NCBI RefSeq assembly: GCF_006704125.1
Contig: NZ_VIGH01000005.1
Span: 186,001 to 250,000 of the forward strand
DNA: 64,000 nt
DNA from: Rhodococcus spelaei
GTDB taxonomy: Bacteria > Actinomycetota > Actinomycetes > Mycobacteriales > Mycobacteriaceae
Reading direction: 5' to 3'
The notes beneath the pieces are model-generated. The model did no database searches, was not told where the DNA came from, and worked only from the letters and a program-made list of their open reading frames with translations. Positions within the stretch are counted from its first letter, which is position 1. Each line of letters begins with the position of its first letter. Both the position numbers and the translations under genes were made by a program. Below are positions 1 to 7,180 of the stretch, piece by piece.

Positions 1-851
1 ACGACCCGGTGAAGATCGCGGAGGACTACGCGATGCTGCAGCACCTCGCCGACGGGCGGGTGGACCTGATCATGGGTCGCGGAAACACCGCACCGGTGTA
101 TCCGTGGTTCGGCCAGGACATCCGGCAGGGAATCCCGCTGGCACTGGAGAACTACCAGTTGCTGCGTCGCCTGTGGGACGAGGACGTCGTCAACTGGCAA
201 GGTCGGTTCCGCACGCCACTCGAGGACTTCACGTCCACTCCGCGACCGCTCGACGGGATTCCGCCGTTCGTCTGGCACGGCTCCATCCGCAGCCCCGAGA
301 TCGCCGAGATCGCGGCCTTCCACGGCGACGGCTTCTTCGCGAACAACATCTTCTGGCCCAAGGAGCACTACATCGCGCTGATCAACCTCTACCGCGAGCG
401 CTACGAGCATTACGGCCACGGCCGGGCGGACCAGGCGATCGTCGGACTCGGGGGGCAGGCGTTCATGCGGAAGAACTCGCAGGACGCGGTGGACGAGTTC
501 CGCCCGTACTTCGACAACGCGCCGGTCTACGGGCACGGCCCGTCGCTCGAGGATTTCACCGAGCAGACCCCGCTCACGGTCGGCTCGCCGGCTCAGGTGG
601 TCGAGAAGACCCTCGAGTTCGCCGACCACTTCGGCGACTACCAGCGCCAGCTGTTCCTGATGGACCACGCCGGACTACCGCTGAAGACGGTGCTCGAGCA
701 GCTCGACCTGCTCGGCGGCGAGGTGGTCCCGGTGCTGCGCCGCGAGTTCGCCGCTCGGAGGCCGGCGGGGGTTCCCGAGAACCCGCCGACGCACGCGAGC
801 CGGCTCGCGGATCCGACCCAGGTCGACGGTGCGGCCGATGCCGCCCGCTGA
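1..851 (+). CDS. CE1758-type luciferase-like FMN oxidoreductase, 3' part
   Basis: This is the C-terminal part of a luciferase-like monooxygenase (LLM fold, FMN or F420 dependent). The frame is open from the first base, where it reads DPVKIAEDYAMLQHLADGR. The GTG at base 9 is therefore an internal Val and the true start lies upstream of the window. The segment GRVDLIMGRGNT is the usual core strand and loop of the family, and HGSIRSPEIAE and VGLGGQAFMRKNSQDA resemble what I remember of the CE1758 branch. The last 30 or so residues are Pro/Ala-rich and probably disordered. The substrate is unknown. Its stop overlaps the following MarR gene, so the two are probably cotranscribed. Confidence 0.85.
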   Translation, partial: DPVKIAEDYAMLQHLADGRVDLIMGRGNTAPVYPWFGQDIRQGIPLALENYQLLRRLWDEDVVNWQGRFRTPLEDFTSTPRPLDGIPPFVWHGSIRSPEIAEIAAFHGDGFFANNIFWPKEHYIALINLYRERYEHYGHGRADQAIVGLGGQAFMRKNSQDAVDEFRPYFDNAPVYGHGPSLEDFTEQTPLTVGSPAQVVEKTLEFADHFGDYQRQLFLMDHAGLPLKTVLEQLDLLGGEVVPVLRREFAARRPAGVPENPPTHASRLADPTQVDGAADAAR

Positions 852-1314
852 GCGGGGCGGCGTGGGACCGCGCAGCACCACCGCGCTCGCGACCGGGGCC
901 TGGGAGTCTCTCTTTCGTGCTCAGGTCACGCTGATGCGCAGGTTCGACGCCGAGGACGCCTGGGATCCGCTGGGCCGCCGCGAGTACGACGTGCTGTTCA
1001 CTCTCAGTCGTTGCCCCGACGGACGCCTGCGGCTCCGCGACCTGAACCGCGAGATCCTGCTGGCCCAGCCGTCGCTGAGTCGGATGGTCGAGCGGCTGGA
1101 GACCGCCGGTCTGGTGCGTCGCGAGGCCGACCCGCAGGACCGGCGGGGCACGGTTGTCGCTCTGACCGAGGCGGGCGGGCAGATTCAGCGCGGGATCGGG
1201 CGCCGGCACGCCGCGCAGATCCGCCGACTGGTCGGGACCGCCCTTGACCGCGAGGAACTCGAGACCCTCGAACGGCTCTGCGACAAGCTGCGGTCGGCGC
1301 AGAAGGAGGACTAG
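829..1314 (+). CDS. MarR family transcriptional regulator
   Basis: A 161-residue winged-helix regulator. The DNA-binding part spans about residues 50-113: recognition-helix region LLAQPSLSRMVERLE (78-91), then the wing DPQDRRGTVVALTEAG (101-116) with the Asp-x-Arg-Arg pattern usual in MarR wings. The GTG at 829 has an AGG six bases upstream and overlaps the end of the preceding oxidoreductase by 23 nt. ATG 838 and GTG 862 are alternatives, and conserved sequence begins only near residue 18. Translational coupling suggests that it controls the upstream oxidoreductase gene; the ligand is unknown. Confidence 0.85.
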   Translation: MRPMPPAERGGVGPRSTTALATGAWESLFRAQVTLMRRFDAEDAWDPLGRREYDVLFTLSRCPDGRLRLRDLNREILLAQPSLSRMVERLETAGLVRREADPQDRRGTVVALTEAGGQIQRGIGRRHAAQIRRLVGTALDREELETLERLCDKLRSAQKED

Positions 1315-1514
1315 GGCCGTGCTGCTGTAACAGTTCGGGCTGGATCGGGATGTCCAAGGTGGAGGATTCTTCGGCGGCAATCGCTCCGGGTGTCGGCTAC
1401 GAATCACTGATGGTGCCACGACTCGTCACGGTCCTTCGGGCGTGGCTCCGCAAAGGTGTCGGACTGCGGCGATACCGTCTAACGACGAAGACCGGACAGG
1501 GAAGAAGGCGCATC

Positions 1515-1841
1515 ATGGCGACCGAACCCGAGTGTGACTGGCACTTCTACGCGGTGGTCGGCACCACCGTCCAGGGCGGGCACACCCTGGCTCGATTCGG
1601 TCCGCAACCCACTGCGATGGACGCGCTGCGCCTCGCGGTCCAATCGGTGAATCACACGGCCTACTCGCTGCTCGAGCAGGGCGTGCGCGGGGACGCCTGC
1701 GCCGAACCCGGACTGCTCGAGCGGCTGCCGATCACCGACTTCACCATCGAGCGCAGGGGCCGCGCCTCGCAGGTGCCCGACGAGAACTGGGGGCTGTCCG
1801 GAGGCAGGCACCATCGGCGCGCGCACCGCCACGCCGCTTGA
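1515..1841 (+). CDS. Hypothetical protein, 108 aa
   Basis: I do not recognise the family. The ATG at 1515 was chosen because a GGGAAGAAGG purine stretch precedes it; an upstream start at 1350 would add 55 residues of poor, Arg-rich sequence. The body is soluble and mixed in composition (N-terminal CDWHFYAVVGTTVQGG) with no membrane segment. The C-terminus is rich in His and Arg (HHRRAHRHAA), a possible metal-binding tail. It converges on the methyltransferase gene, leaving only 11 bases between the two stops. Codon use looks like that of its neighbours. Confidence 0.55.
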   Translation: MATEPECDWHFYAVVGTTVQGGHTLARFGPQPTAMDALRLAVQSVNHTAYSLLEQGVRGDACAEPGLLERLPITDFTIERRGRASQVPDENWGLSGGRHHRRAHRHAA

Positions 1842-1852
1842 GTTGCTGCCAG

Positions 1853-2455
1853 TCATCTGCGCGTCAGATGGAACCAGCGCGGGTTCGAATTGCGCAGTGG
1901 CCGGGGCATCCCCGCAGTATCGGCGGGGTCGTCGGCGTCGAGGGTCCAGTCCGGGAATGTGCGTTCCAGTTCGGCACGCGCCACCCCGCGCGGCAGTGGC
2001 CGGCGATGACCTGGGCCGAACGCGAACATCAGTAGTGACGCGCCGGGGTCGGTGACGGCAGAGATCTCGCGCGCGTAGTCGTGGCGCTGGGAAGCGGTCA
2101 GGCCGTGGAAGCAGCCGACGTCGAGCACGAAGCGGAAGCCGGAACCGGCCGCGGGGCCGAGGGTGGTCACGTCACCGACCAGGAACGATACGTCCACCCC
2201 CTCGGCCGCCGCCTTGGTCTTCGCCCGATGGACGGCCGTGGCGACCCCGTCGACCCCGGTGACCTGCCAGCCGCGACCTGCAAGCTCGATCGAATGGTCG
2301 CCGGTGCCGCAGCCGACGTCGAGGGCCCTGCCCGGTGCGCCGCCGCCGGTCTCCTCGTGGTCGAGGTAGGTCCCGAGTTGGGCGCGGAACCCTGGCCGCG
2401 CTCGTTCCCAGGGCGTGATGCCGAGACGGTAGGCCAGTGCGTATCCGAGGTTCAT
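1853..2455 (-). CDS. Class I SAM-dependent methyltransferase
   Basis: A 200-residue Rossmann-fold methyltransferase. Motif I is ALDVGCGTGDHS (residues 44-55), followed by the acidic end of strand 2 (VTGVDG, 65-70), the VGDVTTL segment near 93-99 and FVLDVGCFHGL (109-119) as the post-motif strand. The start is the ATG at 2455, giving the conserved N-terminus MNLGYALAYRLG. The open frame continues far upstream, but that extension lies antisense to the acyl-CoA dehydrogenase gene and is not protein-like. The substrate is unknown; small thiopurine-methyltransferase-like or ubiE-like proteins of this length often methylate small molecules. Confidence 0.85.
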   Translation of the reverse strand: MNLGYALAYRLGITPWERARPGFRAQLGTYLDHEETGGGAPGRALDVGCGTGDHSIELAGRGWQVTGVDGVATAVHRAKTKAAAEGVDVSFLVGDVTTLGPAAGSGFRFVLDVGCFHGLTASQRHDYAREISAVTDPGASLLMFAFGPGHRRPLPRGVARAELERTFPDWTLDADDPADTAGMPRPLRNSNPRWFHLTRR

Positions 2456-2569
2456 CGCTGCCTCACCGGCGCGTGACGACGCACCGTTGTCGAGGGCCGT
2501 TGTGCATTTCAGTGTGCGCGTGGCGAGATGGGAGTGTCCAGGACGCTCCGCACGCGTAGTGTCCAAATG

Positions 2570-2581
2570 AGAACGTGTTCT
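2570..2581. promoter_or_regulatory. KstR-like operator upstream of acyl-CoA dehydrogenase
   Basis: The sequence AGAACGTGTTCT is an inverted repeat of AGAAC and GTTCT around GT. It shares the AAC-nn-GTT core and the 3' flank of the KstR consensus TnnAACnnGTTnnA but lacks the 5' T. It lies 46 bases before the acyl-CoA dehydrogenase ATG, so sterol-linked control of that gene is plausible. Confidence 0.55.
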
Positions 2582-2626
2582 ATATTTGCCTCTGGTCATC
2601 CCCGTCGAATCCCTGGAGTTCACTAC

Positions 2627-3868
2627 ATGTACGAGTGGTCCGATACCGATCTGATGTTCCGCGACGCCCTGCGTGGGTTCATCGAGAAGGAGATCAAGCC
2701 GCACGTCGACAAGCTCGAGAGCGGCGAGCTGCCCCCGTTCGACATCATCCGCAAGATGTACGCCACCTTCGGGATGGACGAGATGGCCAGCGAGGCGCTC
2801 GAGAAGGCCTTCGCGAAGGAGGACGCGCGCGAGCGCGGCGAGACGCTGCCCGAGTCCGGCGACAAGACCGCCGGATTCAGCGGCGCGGGCAGCATGGGCG
2901 TGATCCTCAACAGCGAGCTCGCGGGTGTGAGTCTCGGCCTGGTCGCGTCGATGGGCGTGAGCTTGGGCCTGACGGTGGGCACCCTGCGCAGCCGCGGCAC
3001 CCTCGCGCAGAAGAAGCGCTGGCTGCCCGAGCTGGTCACCATGGAGAAGGTCGGCGCCTGGGCGATCACCGAGCCCGACTCGGGCTCGGATGCGTTCGGC
3101 GGCATGAAGTCCTACGTGCGGCGCGACGGTGACGACTACATCCTCAACGGCCAGAAGACCTTCATCACGAACGGCCCGTACGCCGATGTGACCATCGTCT
3201 ACGCCAAGCTCGACGAGGGCGACGCCTCCGTCGACCGCCGCGACCGCAAGGTGCTGGGCTTCGTCCTCGACAAGGGGATGGAGGGCTTCACCCAGAGCCC
3301 GCCGTTCAAGAAGATGGGCATGAACTCCTCGCCCACCGGCGAGCTGTTCTTCGACAACGTGCGGATCGGCAAGGACCGTCTGCTGGGCGAGACCGAGAAC
3401 CCGGCCAAGGGCGACGGCAAGGAGAGCGCGAAGGAGTCGTTCGCGGCTGAGCGGATCGGCATCGCCTCGCTCGCACTGGGAATCATCAACGAGTGCCACC
3501 GACTGTGCATCGATTACGCCAAGACCCGCAAGCTGTGGGGCAAGGAGATCGCGCAGTTCCAGCTGATCCAGCTCAAGCTGGCCGAGATGGAGGTCGCCCG
3601 GATCAATGTGCAGAACATGGTGTTCAACGCGATCGAGCGCACTGCTGCCGGCGCGAAGGTGACCCTCGCCGAGGCCTCGGCAATGAAGCTGTACTCCTCG
3701 CGGGCCGCGACCGAGGTCGCGATGGAGGCGGTGCAGCTCTTTGGCGGCAACGGCTACATGGCGGAGTACAAGGTGGAGCAGCTCGCGCGGGACGCGAAGT
3801 CGCTGATGATCTACGCGGGCAGCAACGAGATCCAGGTGACGCACATCGCGAAGGGCCTGCTGGCCTGA
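2627..3868 (+). CDS. Acyl-CoA dehydrogenase
   Basis: A 413-residue FAD-dependent acyl-CoA dehydrogenase that would introduce the alpha-beta double bond in an acyl-CoA. Visible family motifs are the FAD/substrate segment WAITEPDSGSDAF (145-157), NGQKTFITNG (174-183), and QLFGGNGYMAEY (370-381). The usual catalytic Glu of the medium-chain type is absent: the segment reads IYAGSNEIQ (395-403), with Ala in its place. Glu275 in FAAERIGIA lies where the isovaleryl- and long-chain enzymes carry their base, so that class is more likely. ATG 2627 was preferred over 2528 because the acyl-CoA dehydrogenase fold begins immediately after it. A KstR-like box lies upstream, suggesting sterol or lipid induction. 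Confidence 0.92.
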   Translation: MYEWSDTDLMFRDALRGFIEKEIKPHVDKLESGELPPFDIIRKMYATFGMDEMASEALEKAFAKEDARERGETLPESGDKTAGFSGAGSMGVILNSELAGVSLGLVASMGVSLGLTVGTLRSRGTLAQKKRWLPELVTMEKVGAWAITEPDSGSDAFGGMKSYVRRDGDDYILNGQKTFITNGPYADVTIVYAKLDEGDASVDRRDRKVLGFVLDKGMEGFTQSPPFKKMGMNSSPTGELFFDNVRIGKDRLLGETENPAKGDGKESAKESFAAERIGIASLALGIINECHRLCIDYAKTRKLWGKEIAQFQLIQLKLAEMEVARINVQNMVFNAIERTAAGAKVTLAEASAMKLYSSRAATEVAMEAVQLFGGNGYMAEYKVEQLARDAKSLMIYAGSNEIQVTHIAKGLLA

Positions 3869-3926
3869 GTTCGGGTGCACGGTTTCGGGGGCTCACCTGC
3901 GATGCGGGTGGGCCCCCGAGGCCTTT

Positions 3927-4385
3927 TCAGGCGCTGTGCTTCTCCGTGAGCGCCTCGACCTGGGCGCGCAGGGTGGCCTCGGTGTGCTTGATGGCCGTTC
4001 CCACGATGGGTTCGACGATCTTCGCGAGCGCCTTGCCGAGCAGCCCGCCGCCGAGCGAGTAGTCGAAGTCGACGGTCAATTCGGTCTTGTCCGCACCGTG
4101 CGGGGTGAACCGCCAGGTCGAACCGTTGGCAATGCCGTCGACCGACTCGAGTCGGATCACGACGTTCTCTTCCCATTCGGTGATCCGGACCCGCGATCCG
4201 AGAGACTTCGGGCCGATCTGCATGGCGGCGTCGTAGGTGGCGCCGAGTCCCTGCGTCCGGGTGCCGACGGGAGCGAACTTGGTGATGCCGAACATCCACT
4301 TCGGCACAGTGCGGTAGTCGTCGACGTACGCGAACGCCTGCTCGACCGGCACGTTCGCGATCGCGCGGTGGTGAATCTGACCCAT
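3927..4385 (-). CDS. SRPBCC family protein (polyketide cyclase/dehydrase-like)
   Basis: A 152-residue single-domain START/Bet v1-like protein. The pattern is typical: an N-terminal strand IHHRAIANVPVEQAFAYVDD, a small helix with VPKWMFGI, the central strands, and a long C-terminal helix (from about residue 115, LLGKALAKIVEPIVGTAIKH) that caps the hydrophobic cavity. Such proteins bind or act on small hydrophobic ligands; many actinobacterial copies have no assigned role. It converges on the acyl-CoA dehydrogenase gene and diverges from the DUF309 gene across a 115-bp AT-richer region. Confidence 0.85.
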   Translation of the reverse strand: MGQIHHRAIANVPVEQAFAYVDDYRTVPKWMFGITKFAPVGTRTQGLGATYDAAMQIGPKSLGSRVRITEWEENVVIRLESVDGIANGSTWRFTPHGADKTELTVDFDYSLGGGLLGKALAKIVEPIVGTAIKHTEATLRAQVEALTEKHSA

Positions 4386-4500
4386 TTGTCTCCCTTGACG
4401 TGCCGGCTGACCGACTAACCCGTGTTACTCACGGTAACGGTTAAATTCGAAGTTGGACAGTTGTTTGGGTGTCGAATTTGCGCGGAATTAGAGTGGACGC

Positions 4501-4968
4501 ATGGACGGGCGTGAGCGAGATGCGCGGGGCCGGCCGCTCAACGCGCGGCCGCGCGACGGGCTGGGGCGCCCGCTGCCTCGGGGCGCCGACGGAGTGCCGA
4601 GAATTTCCGAGGGGCAGGTTCGAACGCCCGCGGAGTCCGTCGCCGAGGCACAACGGCTGTTCGACGAGGGAATGCCGTTTCATGCGCACGAGGTCCTCGA
4701 GGACGCGTGGAAGTCCGCACCCGAGGTAGAGCGGGCGCTGTGGCAGGGCCTCGCGCAGCTCGCGGTCGGTTTGACCCACCTGATGCGCGGGAACCGGGCG
4801 GGTGCGCGGTCACTGCTCGACCGGGGGCGCGAGCGGATTCGCGCGTACGCCGACGATCCGCCGCACGGCTTGGACGTGGCAGGCCTGCTCGACTGGTCCG
4901 CGGGCCTGCTCGACGACCTCGCCACCCCGACCCCGCCGCGACTGTCGAGAAATGTACCGTTTGGTTAA
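4501..4968 (+). CDS. DUF309 domain protein
   Basis: A 155-residue protein whose residues 47-105 carry the DUF309 signature: FHAHEVLEDAW, then WQGLAQLAVGLTHLMRGN and the GARSLLDRG repeat, all helical. The first 40 residues (Arg/Gly/Pro-rich) look disordered. The function of the family is unknown; the clustered His and Glu residues of FHAHEVLE suggest a metal or small-molecule site. There is no strong ribosome binding site before the ATG at 4501, and a start further downstream is possible. Its 3' end overlaps the first codons of a decayed MFS transporter by 17 nt, so the two probably once formed an operon. Confidence 0.85.
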   Translation: MDGRERDARGRPLNARPRDGLGRPLPRGADGVPRISEGQVRTPAESVAEAQRLFDEGMPFHAHEVLEDAWKSAPEVERALWQGLAQLAVGLTHLMRGNRAGARSLLDRGRERIRAYADDPPHGLDVAGLLDWSAGLLDDLATPTPPRLSRNVPFG

Positions 4969-5200
4969 CGAACGGGTGTGGCTGGTCTGGTGCGTCGGGG
5001 TCGCCGCATACGTCGTCGCCATAGTCCAGGGCAGTTCGTTCGGTGTGTCCGCTCGCCGCCCTGCTGCACAGCGCCGGATGGCAGCGTGCCTACCTGTCCA
5101 GTGCGGCGCTCGGCGTGCTGATCGTCTCGGTGGCGTCGGCCATCGTCGCCGGCCCGGTCATCGGGGTGCTCACGCCCGCACGTCCAATCCGGCGTCGAGC
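4952..5200 (+). pseudogene. MFS transporter remnant
   Basis: Two transporter pieces are joined out of frame. From 4952 the frame reads a classical first transmembrane segment (VWLVWCVGVAAYVVAIVQ) followed by SSFGVS. From about 5046 another frame reads LAALLHSAGWQRAYLSSAALGV, like an internal helix and loop of the same family, then stops resembling a protein near 5200. Several hundred residues and the whole C-terminal half are missing. I read it as a transporter gene destroyed by deletion and frameshift. Confidence 0.7.
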
Positions 5201-5293
5201 ACAGGGACCGCGTAGCGGATGGTCAACATCGGTGTCTACGTGCGGTCGTTGCGAGAGGTCTGGCGGGGCAGTCGGAGCGGGGCCCGGCGGTGG

Positions 5294-5320
5294 CGGGTCC
5301 GGACGACATGTCCGGACCCG
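5294..5320 (-). terminator. Hairpin terminator of the 41-aa peptide gene
   Basis: The perfect stem GGGTCCGGAC / GTCCGGACCC (5295-5304 and 5310-5319) around a 5-base loop lies 9 bases past the stop of the leftward peptide gene at 5329. No long T tract is visible, as is usual in high-GC actinobacteria. Confidence 0.6.
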
Positions 5321-5328
5321 GCCGTGGA

Positions 5329-5454
5329 TCAGGGAAAGGTGCTGCCGACGTTGCCGGTGCTGCTGCCGGTGAAGCCGTCTGTCGTGGCCTTGGGCTCCGC
5401 CGGGCCGAGCAGGGCCGCGATCGCGGTGAGCAGTGATGTCAGTTCGGAACTCAT
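5329..5454 (-). CDS. Small peptide 1, 41 aa (PorA/PorH-like character)
   Basis: A short ORF reading MSSELTSLLTAIAALLGP at the N-terminus, an amphipathic helix without a signal peptide, followed by a Gly/Ser/Thr-rich tail ending in TFP. Support for it being a gene is a GGAGTGA ribosome binding site four bases before the ATG, a strong hairpin just past the stop, and two similar ORFs directly upstream on the same strand. Length, composition and lack of a signal resemble the PorA/PorH cell-wall channel peptides of Corynebacterium, but I see no sequence identity that would prove homology. Confidence 0.5.
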   Translation of the reverse strand: MSSELTSLLTAIAALLGPAEPKATTDGFTGSSTGNVGSTFP

Positions 5455-5629
5455 GCTGTCACTCCGTCTTCCTGGGCGTTGTGTCACCCCGGCGGGCGCG
5501 GGGCCGGTCCAGTTCTACCGGAAGGTCGGGCGCGGTGTACTGGTTTCGGGGCGTTGTGTCCGAGTGTGACCGGATGAAAGCTGTTGATGCTGCGCATGAT
5601 TCGAAGAATTCACACTGGATGAAGATGCA

Positions 5630-5667
5630 CTGAGGGGGTCGCCGGCATGAGCCGACGACCCCCTCAG
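5630..5667 (-). terminator. Hairpin terminator of the 38-aa peptide gene
   Basis: A perfect 12-bp stem CTGAGGGGGTCG / CGACCCCCTCAG encloses a 14-base loop that can itself pair (CCGGC / GCCG). It lies 10 bases past the stop of the leftward 38-residue ORF, which supports that ORF being expressed. Confidence 0.7.
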
Positions 5668-5677
5668 GGTGGGTTGC

Positions 5678-5794
5678 CTACTTCGACGAGCCGCCCGACG
5701 AGCCGCCGCTGCTGGAGCCGGAGGACAGGTTGTCGAGGGCCGTGAAGACGGTGTTCAGGCCGCCGAACAGATCGGCGAGATCGGACGAGAGCAT
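5678..5794 (-). CDS. Small peptide 2, 38 aa (Ser/Gly-rich tail)
   Basis: A short ORF beginning MLSSDLADLFGGLNTVFTAL, an acidic amphipathic helix, then a tail made almost only of Ser and Gly ending in Lys. It has a CAGGAGTGA ribosome binding site five bases before the ATG at 5794 and a strong terminator just past its stop. It belongs with the neighbouring 41- and 48-residue ORFs and with the 42-residue ORF near 18 kb. There is no signal peptide or Cys. The role is unknown; a mycolate cell-envelope channel or surface peptide is my guess from size and amphipathicity. Confidence 0.5.
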   Translation of the reverse strand: MLSSDLADLFGGLNTVFTALDNLSSGSSSGGSSGGSSK

Positions 5795-5986
5795 ATTCAC
5801 TCCTGGTTTACTCGTGACTAAATTGTGTGACGCCTGGTCAAGCGTTCAGACAGTTCTACCCGATGTGACCGGTTCGTGACCAGCGAATGGTGAGTAAACG
5901 CCGGGTGGCCGGAGAATTTGTCCGCCAGTTGAATGACGTCTCGTTCCGGGAACTGTCACGACACGGTGCGATCTCGGGCCGCCGTG

Positions 5987-6133
5987 TCAGCTGCCGAGGG
6001 TGATCCCGGGCAGGCCCAGGCTGATGCCCGGCAATCCCACGCTGCTGCCGACCGCGGGGGCGGGGACGCTGCTCCCGACAGTGATGGTCGGAGGGGCGAA
6101 GAGGGCGAGCAGGGGGAGGATTGCATCGAACAT
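5987..6133 (-). CDS. Small peptide 3, 48 aa (hydrophobic, VG/LPG repeats)
   Basis: A short ORF beginning MFDAILPLLALFAPPTITVG and ending in LPGISLG-LPGITLG, an eight-residue near-repeat. The ribosome binding site is again CAGGAGTGA, six bases before the ATG at 6133, the same spacing class as the other two peptides. The N-terminal hydrophobic run could be a membrane segment. The region downstream, to the next peptide start, is 190 bp of plain intergenic sequence, so each of the three ORFs seems to be its own unit rather than part of an operon. Function is unknown. Confidence 0.45.
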   Translation of the reverse strand: MFDAILPLLALFAPPTITVGSSVPAPAVGSSVGLPGISLGLPGITLGS

Positions 6134-6321
6134 GGATCACTCCTGGGGGTGGTCGGTGGGTGGATGGGTGCGCCGGGTGTCGGCGCGCGTCCGTTGTACC
6201 GCACGCGACGGTGTGCCGGGAGCGTTTCGGCACTCTCGCGAAACGTTGAACAGTATTGCGGCGCAAGAAAGTTTGCCTCCGAAACCATTTCTCGCGGGTG
6301 TCAGTGGCCGGCAATAACAAT

Positions 6322-6333
6322 CAGGCATGCTTG
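6322..6333. promoter_or_regulatory. Inverted repeat upstream of the accA2-type operon
   Basis: CAGGCATGCTTG, a near-perfect 12-bp palindrome, sits in an AT-rich stretch with a run of seven T, 53 bases before the first gene of the operon. It is a candidate operator for the TetR gene at the far end of that operon; no comparison set was available. Confidence 0.3.
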
Positions 6334-6385
6334 CTTTTTTTCTCTCGTGGGGTGATGCTGGACACAGCACCGTCGAGGGAGACTC

Positions 6386-7180
6386 ATGGCCGATCTGAAC
6401 ACCGTCCTCACCGATCTGCGCGCCGAGGGCGACGCGGTGGACGCGCTCGTCGCAGGCCTCGAGCCCCAGCGGTGGGCGACGGCCACCCCGGCTCGGGGTT
6501 GGACGGTCGCGCATCAGATCGGCCACCTGGCCTGGACCGACCGCGCCTCGCTGATGGCCGTCACCGATGCCGACGCGTTCGCGGCCTCGCTCGAACAAGC
6601 CTGGGCCAACCCGACCGGCTTCGTGGACGAGGGCGCCGAGATCGAAGCGGCCCGCCCGCCCGCCGAACTGCTGGCCGACTGGCGCGCTGGCCGCGACGCC
6701 CTGGCCGATGCGCTGGCGGCCGTCCCGGCCGGTGTGAAGTTGCCGTGGTACGGACCACCCATGAGTGCCATGTCGATGGCCACCGCCCGGCTGATGGAGA
6801 CGTGGGCGCACGGGCGGGACGTCGCCGAGGCGCTCGGAGCGGTCATCGCGCCGACGAATCGGCTCCGCGCGATCGCTCACCTCGGCGTGCGCACGCGCGA
6901 CTTCGCCTATGCCGTCAACGAGCTTGCTCCACCGGCGGAGGAGTTCCGGGTCGAGCTCGCGGCGCCGGAGGGCGGCGAGGTCTGGACCTGGGGTTCGCCC
7001 GACGCGGCCCAGCGGGTCGCCGGTCCCGCCTACGACTTCTGCCTGCTCGTGACCCAGCGCGCGCACCGAGACGACCTCGCGCTCACAGCGGTCGGGCCGG
7101 CCGCCGAGGCGTGGCTCGGCATCGCGCAGGTCTTCGCCGGCCCGCCCGGGGCCGGCCGTGAGAGGAAGGCGGACGCGTGA
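6386..7180 (+). CDS. TIGR03084 family metal-binding protein (DinB/MDMPI fold)
   Basis: A 264-residue protein with the mycothiol-dependent maleylpyruvate isomerase/DinB four-helix fold: [16 protein letters not shown] (residues 39-54) carries the first His ligand, [23 protein letters not shown] (about 130-152) the second, and a C-terminal SCP2-like segment follows. The length and these motifs fit the TIGR03084 subfamily. A GAGGGAG site precedes the ATG. Its stop overlaps the GTG of the DUF1446 gene by 4 nt, so it is the first gene of the acyl-CoA carboxylase operon. The reaction is unknown; a thiol-dependent isomerase or hydratase step is possible. Confidence 0.85.
   Translation: MADLNTVLTDLRAEGDAVDALVAGLEPQRWATATPARGWTVAHQIGHLAWTDRASLMAVTDADAFAASLEQAWANPTGFVDEGAEIEAARPPAELLADWRAGRDALADALAAVPAGVKLPWYGPPMSAMSMATARLMETWAHGRDVAEALGAVIAPTNRLRAIAHLGVRTRDFAYAVNELAPPAEEFRVELAAPEGGEVWTWGSPDAAQRVAGPAYDFCLLVTQRAHRDDLALTAVGPAAEAWLGIAQVFAGPPGAGRERKADA

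Noticed and set aside
1853-3880. 675-residue leftward ORF over the acyl-CoA dehydrogenase
   Set aside because: Only its last 200 residues (1853-2455) are a real methyltransferase; the rest is a His/Arg/Leu-rich shadow of the dehydrogenase gene on the other strand.
5219-5569. Rightward 116-residue ORF between the MFS remnant and small peptides
   Set aside because: No homology and overlaps the antisense of peptide 1, which has a ribosome site and terminator.
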